Shown here piece by piece: positions 7,128-11,075 of a stretch of DNA of 11,075 bases. A program made the translations under genes and the position numbers. The notes beneath the pieces are model-generated. The model was given only the letters and a program-made list of their open reading frames with translations, ran no database searches and was not told the DNA's origin. This DNA comes from Betaproteobacteria bacterium (lineage in GTDB: Bacteria; Pseudomonadota; Gammaproteobacteria; Burkholderiales; Burkholderiaceae): NCBI GenBank assembly GCA_947468785.1, contig CANIMS010000029.1, positions 1-11,075 of the forward strand, written 5' to 3'. Position 1 is the first letter of the stretch; every line of letters begins with the position of its first letter.

Positions 7128-7592
7128 TCACTTTGGTAATGGCAAAGCAGTTTTGTAGCGTACTTGCTTTAGTGCAAAGCTAGAGCGAATTTTTTCAATT
7201 CCCGATATTGGCGTTAGCTGTTCTAAGATAAATTTTTCGAGTGCACCCATATCTGCAACAGCAACGCGGATCAGATAGTCGCTATCACCAGTCATTAAAT
7301 AACATTCCATCACTTCATCGTGCTCTGAAATCCGTTGCTCAAATTCAGCTAAGGCTTTTTTGGATTGTTCTTTTAAGCTAATAGAGATAAATACATTTAA
7401 GCCAAGTCCCAAACTCTTAGGGTCTGCGAGTGCCACGTAATTTCGAATGACGCCTTTATCTTTGAGGGCTTTAACCCGCATTAGGCAGGGCGATGGTGAT
7501 AAATGAACCCGCTTAGCAAGCTCTACATTGCTGTGGGAACTGTCATTTTGTAGTTCGTTCAATATTCTGATGTCTATCGGATCTAGCTTCAT
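7128..7592 (-). CDS. Lrp/AsnC-family transcriptional regulator
   Basis: This 154-residue protein has typical Lrp/AsnC layout. An N-terminal winged helix-turn-helix (about 3-60) begins LDPIDIRILNELQNDSSHSN, with the recognition region LSPSPCLMRVKALKDKGVI. A C-terminal RAM/ligand-binding domain (about 66-143) includes VMECYLMTGDSDYLIRVAV, the usual amino-acid-binding loop GDSDY. It would form octamers and sense an amino acid. It is divergent from the E2-E1 genes, and the intergenic region carries a perfect Lrp-consensus palindrome 25 bases before its ATG, so autoregulation and control of the dehydrogenase genes are likely. The layout recalls MdeR and BkdR of Pseudomonas, Lrp-type regulators of oxoacid-dehydrogenase genes. 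It could instead be a global Lrp. The start is supported by TAAGG five bases before the ATG. Confidence 0.93.
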   Translation of the reverse strand: MKLDPIDIRILNELQNDSSHSNVELAKRVHLSPSPCLMRVKALKDKGVIRNYVALADPKSLGLGLNVFISISLKEQSKKALAEFEQRISEHDEVMECYLMTGDSDYLIRVAVADMGALEKFILEQLTPISGIEKIRSSFALKQVRYKTALPLPK

Positions 7593-7616
7593 AAAAACCT
7601 TAAAAAGTCAAATTAG

Positions 7617-7631
7617 CAGCATATTATGCTG
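7617..7631. promoter_or_regulatory. Lrp-type operator, perfect 15-base palindrome
   Basis: CAGCATATTATGCTG is a perfect inverted repeat and matches every position of the E. coli Lrp consensus YAGHAWATTWTDCTR. It lies 25 bases upstream of the regulator's ATG. Its internal CATAAT (reverse strand, 7623-7628) could be the -10 of the regulator's promoter, with TTGTGT at 7647-7652 as a weak -35 (18-base spacer). Binding there would repress the regulator itself. Confidence 0.7.
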
Positions 7632-7656
7632 AATTATCAAATTTAAACACAATAAT

Positions 7657-7671
7657 TAGCATCCTATTTTG
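7657..7671. promoter_or_regulatory. Second, imperfect Lrp-type site
   Basis: TAGCATCCTATTTTG matches 12 of 15 positions of the Lrp consensus. Its centre is 40 bases from the first site, close to four helical turns, which suits cooperative wrapping by an Lrp octamer. A third half-site, CAGCAT at 7692-7697, lies closer to the E2 gene. TTGACC at 7669-7674 is -35-like, but no good -10 follows, which would fit an activated promoter. Confidence 0.45.
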
Positions 7672-7714
7672 ACCGCAATATAACAAAATATCAGCATCGA
7701 TATACCGGTTTGCT

Positions 7715-7718
7715 GGAG
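7715..7718 (+). promoter_or_regulatory. Shine-Dalgarno GGAG deciding the E2 start
   Basis: GGAG (7715-7718) lies six bases before the GTG at 7725. It falls inside the reading frame if TTG 7710 is used, so GTG 7725 is the better start. The frame has a stop at 7653 and no ATG before either codon. Confidence 0.6.
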
Positions 7719-7724
7719 AAAGTT

Positions 7725-8723
7725 GTGGGTGCTGAGCTTGTCCTTCCCAAGATTGAGAGCGTATTGCAGATTAATGATGAGGTCCTCATAAATCAATCGG
7801 GCTTGCATTCGGATGCTTGGGCTAGCCCCTCAGCAAGAAAATTTGCTCGCCAATTTGGTGTTGATATTCATCAAGTAAGAGGGAGTGGACAAAGAGGGCG
7901 AGTTACAAAAGAAGATATTGAGCAATTTATTAAGAGCTCAATGTTGGCTAGAAAAAATTCTAGTGCTCCCATTGCTGCAGGAATTAGTTGTTTAGATTTA
8001 TTGCCTTGGCCAAAAGTCGACTTTGCAAAGTTTGGGGAAGTTGAGCGTCAAGCGCGTAGTCGTATTCAAAAAGTATCAGCTGCCAATCTTGCACGTAATT
8101 GGGTCATGATCCCAGCGGTTACTTATCATGATGATGCTGATATCACTGATCTTGAAGAGTTTCGATCCACATTAAACAAAGAGAATCAAAAAGATGACCT
8201 TAAGCTGACTTTGCTTGCCTTTTTAATAAAGGCGGTAGTTGCCGCTCTGAAGAGATATCCCACATTCAATTCTTCCCTCGATGGCGAAGAGCTCGTTTTG
8301 AAAAAGTATTTCCATATTGGTTTTGCGGTTGATACTAAAAATGGTTTGGTGGTGCCAGTGATTCGCAATGCTGATCAAAAAGGTATTCGGGAGATCGCAA
8401 AAGAAACTGCAGAATTAGCAATCTTGGCCAGGGATGGAAGACTCAAGCCAGATCAGATGCAAGGCGCCAGCTTCACCATCTCATCCTTGGGCGGTATTGG
8501 TGGCACTTACTGTGCCCCAATTGTGAATGCCCCTGAGGTAGCTATCTTGGCGGTTAACAAATCGGCAATAAAGCCAGTTTGGGACGGTTCGCAGTTTATT
8601 CCACGATTGATCTGCCCACTTTCAATGAGCGCAGATCATCGAGTCATTGATGGCGCAATCGCTACACACTTCACCACTTATCTCACTCAGTTACTGGGTG
8701 ATTTTCGTAAAGTCATGTTATGA
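7725..8723 (+). CDS. Lipoyl-domain-less E2 acyltransferase of a 2-oxoacid dehydrogenase
   Basis: Starting at GTG 7725, this is a 332-residue dihydrolipoamide acyltransferase core. Residues about 32-69 (SPSARKFARQFGVDIHQV, then GSGQRGRVTKEDIEQFI) are a peripheral subunit-binding domain, which docks E1 or E3. Residues about 92-332 are the catalytic domain, with FTISSLGGIGGTYCAPIVN (250-268) and the active-site DHRVIDG (304-310) carrying H305 and D309. It closely resembles the AceF core of beta- and gammaproteobacteria (LLPWPKVDFAKFGEVE). The N-terminal lipoyl domain, about 80 residues with a DKA lysine motif, is absent. The Lrp-type gene begins only 132 bases upstream and an in-frame stop lies at 7653, so none could be encoded here. 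The catalytic part looks intact, so this is not an obvious pseudogene. It precedes the E1 gene by 34 bases, the reverse of the usual E1-E2 order. Confidence 0.88.
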   Translation: MGAELVLPKIESVLQINDEVLINQSGLHSDAWASPSARKFARQFGVDIHQVRGSGQRGRVTKEDIEQFIKSSMLARKNSSAPIAAGISCLDLLPWPKVDFAKFGEVERQARSRIQKVSAANLARNWVMIPAVTYHDDADITDLEEFRSTLNKENQKDDLKLTLLAFLIKAVVAALKRYPTFNSSLDGEELVLKKYFHIGFAVDTKNGLVVPVIRNADQKGIREIAKETAELAILARDGRLKPDQMQGASFTISSLGGIGGTYCAPIVNAPEVAILAVNKSAIKPVWDGSQFIPRLICPLSMSADHRVIDGAIATHFTTYLTQLLGDFRKVML

Positions 8724-8757
8724 ATTTAGAACTTAGAAAGTTACAGAGGAATCCTTT

Positions 8758-11075
8758 ATGAATGCTCCCGACATTAAAAAATACTTAAATCTTGAGCACA
8801 TTGATACTGACCCAACAGAAACTGCCGAGTGGAATGAGGCATTCATGGATTTACTGGCCTCTGGAGATAGCGGCCGCGCCAAATTTATTTTGGACAACTT
8901 AGTCAAGCTTGCTAATAAACATCAAATTAATTGGGTGCCAGATTTAGTGACTCCTTATGTCAATTCAATACCAGTGGATGAGCAGCCCCCTTTTCCAGGC
9001 GACCTTGCGATTGAAGAAAAGCTCGCTTCTTTGATGAGGTGGAATGCTTTAGCGATGGTTGCAAAAGCGAATGAAGCTTATGGAGAGTTGGGCGGACATA
9101 TCGCAAGCTATGCCAGTGCTGCTGATTTATTTGAAGTGGGGTTCAATCATTTTTTTCGGGCTAGAACCGAGAGTGGAGAGGCTAAAGATCGTGGCGATTT
9201 AGTTTTCTTTCAGCCTCATAGTGCTCCAGGGGTATATGCCAGAGCTTATTTAGAAGGAAGGCTTACTGAGAATGATCTTGCTCACTATCGGCGTGAGATT
9301 ACTGCGCCTGAGTCTGGAGCAAGGGGTTTATCAAGCTACCCACATCCTTGGTTAATGCCCGATTTTTGGCAATTTCCAACAGGCTCAATGGGGATTGGGC
9401 CAATCAGCTCGATCTATCATGCGCGCTTTATGCGTTATCTCACTGATCGCAAATTACTAGATTGCACTACTAGAAAAGTTTGGGGTGTATTTGGTGATGG
9501 CGAAATGGATGAGCCAGAAAGTATGAGCGCTTTGACATTGGCATCTAGAGAGAAGCTTGATAACTTGGTTTGGGTCGTCAATTGCAACTTGCAACGCTTA
9601 GATGGTCCAGTACGAGGTAATGGCAGAATTATTGATGAGCTCGAAAAGCTCTTTAGAGGTTCTGGCTGGAACGTTATCAAATTGGTTTGGGGTAGCGATT
9701 GGGATGGGCTCTTTGCTAGAGACACCACCGGAGCATTGGTAAAGGCCTTTGCGCAAACAGTTGATGGGCAAATGCAAACATTTGCAGCAAAAGACGGTAG
9801 CTTTAATCGTAAGAATTTCTTTGGTCAAAATGAAGAATTGGCTCATCTTGCGCAAGGCATGACAGATGAGCAAATTGATCGTCTGAAAAGAGGTGGCCAT
9901 GATCTAGTCAAAATTTATGCTGCCTATCAAGCAGCAGCCAATCACCTTGGTCAACCTACTGTGATCTTAGCCCATACCAAAAAAGGCTATGGCATGGGCC
10001 ATGCTGGTCAAGGAAAAATGACTACCCACAGCCAGAAAAAATTAGATGGCGAAGCTTTGATTGAATACCGCAATCGTTTTAATTTACCTTTGACCGATGA
10101 GCAGGCAACAAGCTTGACCTTTTTTAGGCCTGATGAAAATAGCGAAGAGTTGAAGTACTTAAAAGAGCGACGTCATCAGCTCGGCGGTCAGATGCCAAAG
10201 CGTCATTCAGATTGTGAGCAATTAAAAGTACCGGACATGCATTCATATGCAGCCTTTGCCATGAAGCCTGAAGCAAAAGAGATGTCGACCACGATGGCGT
10301 TTGTCAGGATGTTGGGAAATCTACTAAAGGATAAAGAGCTTGGTCCTAGGGTTGTACCAATTGTGGCTGATGAGGCCCGTACTTTTGGTATGGCCAATCT
10401 ATTTAAGCAAGTCGGTATTTATTCCAGTGTTGGTCAGCGCTATGAGCCAGAGGATATTGGCTCAGTACTGAGCTATCGCGAAGCATTGGATGGGCAAATT
10501 TTAGAAGAGGGTATTAGTGAGGCAGGCGCGATTGCAAGTTGGACGGCGGCAGCTACTAGTTACAGCGTACATGGAATTGCGATGCTGCCTTTCTATATCT
10601 ATTACTCAATGTTTGGGTTTCAGAGAATTGGCGATGCTATCTGGGCGGCGGCTGATCAGCGTGCTAGAGGTTTCTTATTGGGCGCGACCTCTGGCAGGAC
10701 AACATTAGGTGGTGAAGGTTTGCAGCACCAGGATGGAAGCAGTCATTTGGTGGCTGGAACTATTCCGAACTGTAAAGCATACGACCCTGCGTTTGCAGGA
10801 GAGTTGGCTGTGATCATCGATCAGGGCATGCGCGATATGTTAGTTGATCAAAAAGATTTGTTCTACTACATCACTCTCATGAATGAAAATTATCCTCAGC
10901 AAGATTTGCCTGATAACGCAGCCCAGGATGTGATTCGTGGTTGCTATAAATTAAAGACTGTAAAAGCATTGAATGGGAATACTGAGTCACATGTCAGTTT
11001 GTTGGGCTCTGGGGCGATTATGACTGAAGTGCTAAAGGCAGCAGATATGCTTGCTAATTCTGGAATCAATGTTGA
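8758..11075 (+). CDS. Homodimeric AceE-type 2-oxoacid dehydrogenase E1 (3' end outside window), possibly MdeB-like
   Basis: The 772 visible residues align along E. coli AceE (about 890), so roughly 115 are missing. E1 uses thiamine diphosphate to decarboxylate a 2-oxoacid and acylate a lipoyl arm. Seen are GGHIAS (H114), QPHSAPG (H154), the thiamine-diphosphate motif GDGEMDEPE (D247) with NCNLQRLDGP (N277) 30 residues on, the mobile-loop histidine in GKMTTHSQKK, and ILEEGISEAGA with the catalytic glutamate. All are intact. QPHSAPG replaces QGHISPG of E. coli AceE, which I associate, tentatively, with the MdeB-like paralogue branch whose Pseudomonas member acts on 2-oxobutyrate. The Lrp neighbour and odd E2 partner fit that, but pyruvate remains possible. 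AGAGGA seven bases before the ATG supports the start; the 34-base gap to E2 suggests one operon. Confidence 0.88.
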   Translation, partial: MNAPDIKKYLNLEHIDTDPTETAEWNEAFMDLLASGDSGRAKFILDNLVKLANKHQINWVPDLVTPYVNSIPVDEQPPFPGDLAIEEKLASLMRWNALAMVAKANEAYGELGGHIASYASAADLFEVGFNHFFRARTESGEAKDRGDLVFFQPHSAPGVYARAYLEGRLTENDLAHYRREITAPESGARGLSSYPHPWLMPDFWQFPTGSMGIGPISSIYHARFMRYLTDRKLLDCTTRKVWGVFGDGEMDEPESMSALTLASREKLDNLVWVVNCNLQRLDGPVRGNGRIIDELEKLFRGSGWNVIKLVWGSDWDGLFARDTTGALVKAFAQTVDGQMQTFAAKDGSFNRKNFFGQNEELAHLAQGMTDEQIDRLKRGGHDLVKIYAAYQAAANHLGQPTVILAHTKKGYGMGHAGQGKMTTHSQKKLDGEALIEYRNRFNLPLTDEQATSLTFFRPDENSEELKYLKERRHQLGGQMPKRHSDCEQLKVPDMHSYAAFAMKPEAKEMSTTMAFVRMLGNLLKDKELGPRVVPIVADEARTFGMANLFKQVGIYSSVGQRYEPEDIGSVLSYREALDGQILEEGISEAGAIASWTAAATSYSVHGIAMLPFYIYYSMFGFQRIGDAIWAAADQRARGFLLGATSGRTTLGGEGLQHQDGSSHLVAGTIPNCKAYDPAFAGELAVIIDQGMRDMLVDQKDLFYYITLMNENYPQQDLPDNAAQDVIRGCYKLKTVKALNGNTESHVSLLGSGAIMTEVLKAADMLANSGINV

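Noticed and set aside
7710..7724. TTG start at 7710 for the E2 gene
   Set aside because: GGAG lies within that extension and is well spaced for GTG 7725; either start leaves the protein without a lipoyl domain, so the main conclusion is unchanged.
7593..7724. A hidden or frameshifted lipoyl domain upstream of the E2 gene
   Set aside because: The space is only 132 bases, AT-rich, with stops and Lrp-like sites, and too short for an 80-residue domain.
9435..9900. Two overlapping minus-strand frames inside the E1 gene
   Set aside because: The plus strand here encodes invariant E1 cofactor motifs; the antisense products are low-complexity and unrecognisable.
1..11075. Mobile elements, CRISPR arrays, tRNA or rRNA genes
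   Set aside because: No transposase, direct-repeat array, terminal inverted repeats or structural RNA signature was found, and base use looks even across the window.

Overview
The window looks like ordinary chromosome of a free-living betaproteobacterium of the Burkholderiales. Protein style, moderate GC and gene content would fit a Polynucleobacter-like freshwater genome; this is inferred from family resemblance only. No tRNA, rRNA, CRISPR array, insertion sequence or phage gene was seen. Genes are tightly packed, and the longest non-coding stretches are about 130 bases (5208-5344 and 7593-7724).

Layout. Bases 1-2234 (minus strand) hold a tRNA/rRNA-maturation operon read miaB, ybeY, corC, with corC cut by the window edge. 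The phoH/ybeZ gene that commonly sits between miaB and ybeY is missing, and miaB and ybeY overlap by 17 bases. Bases 2291-3553 (minus) encode a putative Na+/H+ antiporter, divergent from a rhodanese and an OsmC-like protein (3612-4448, plus), a small sulfur/peroxide-chemistry pair. A hairpin at 4428-4463 closes osmC and also serves the convergent minus-strand genes. Bases 4510-5207 (minus) carry two small exported proteins, a glycine-zipper lipoprotein and a Rap1a/Tai-like protein. From a shared divergent region with an NtrC-like palindrome, an ammonium transporter runs rightward (5345-6547), followed by a gamma-class carbonic anhydrase (6591-7115) that may be translated from a leaderless mRNA.

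The most interesting part is 7128-11075. A leucine-responsive (Lrp/AsnC) regulator on the minus strand faces an E2-E1 pair of 2-oxoacid dehydrogenase genes. The E2 has a subunit-binding domain and a complete acyltransferase domain but no lipoyl domain, and there is no room for one upstream. The E1 is a large homodimeric AceE-type enzyme, visible for 772 residues, and may belong to the MdeB-like branch rather than to housekeeping pyruvate dehydrogenase. The divergent region contains a perfect 15-base match to the E. coli Lrp consensus and a second imperfect site 40 bases away. The arrangement resembles the mdeR-mdeAB and bkdR-bkd loci of Pseudomonas, where an Lrp-type protein controls oxoacid dehydrogenase genes of amino-acid breakdown. 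The working model is an Lrp-controlled accessory oxoacid dehydrogenase that borrows a lipoyl arm from another protein.
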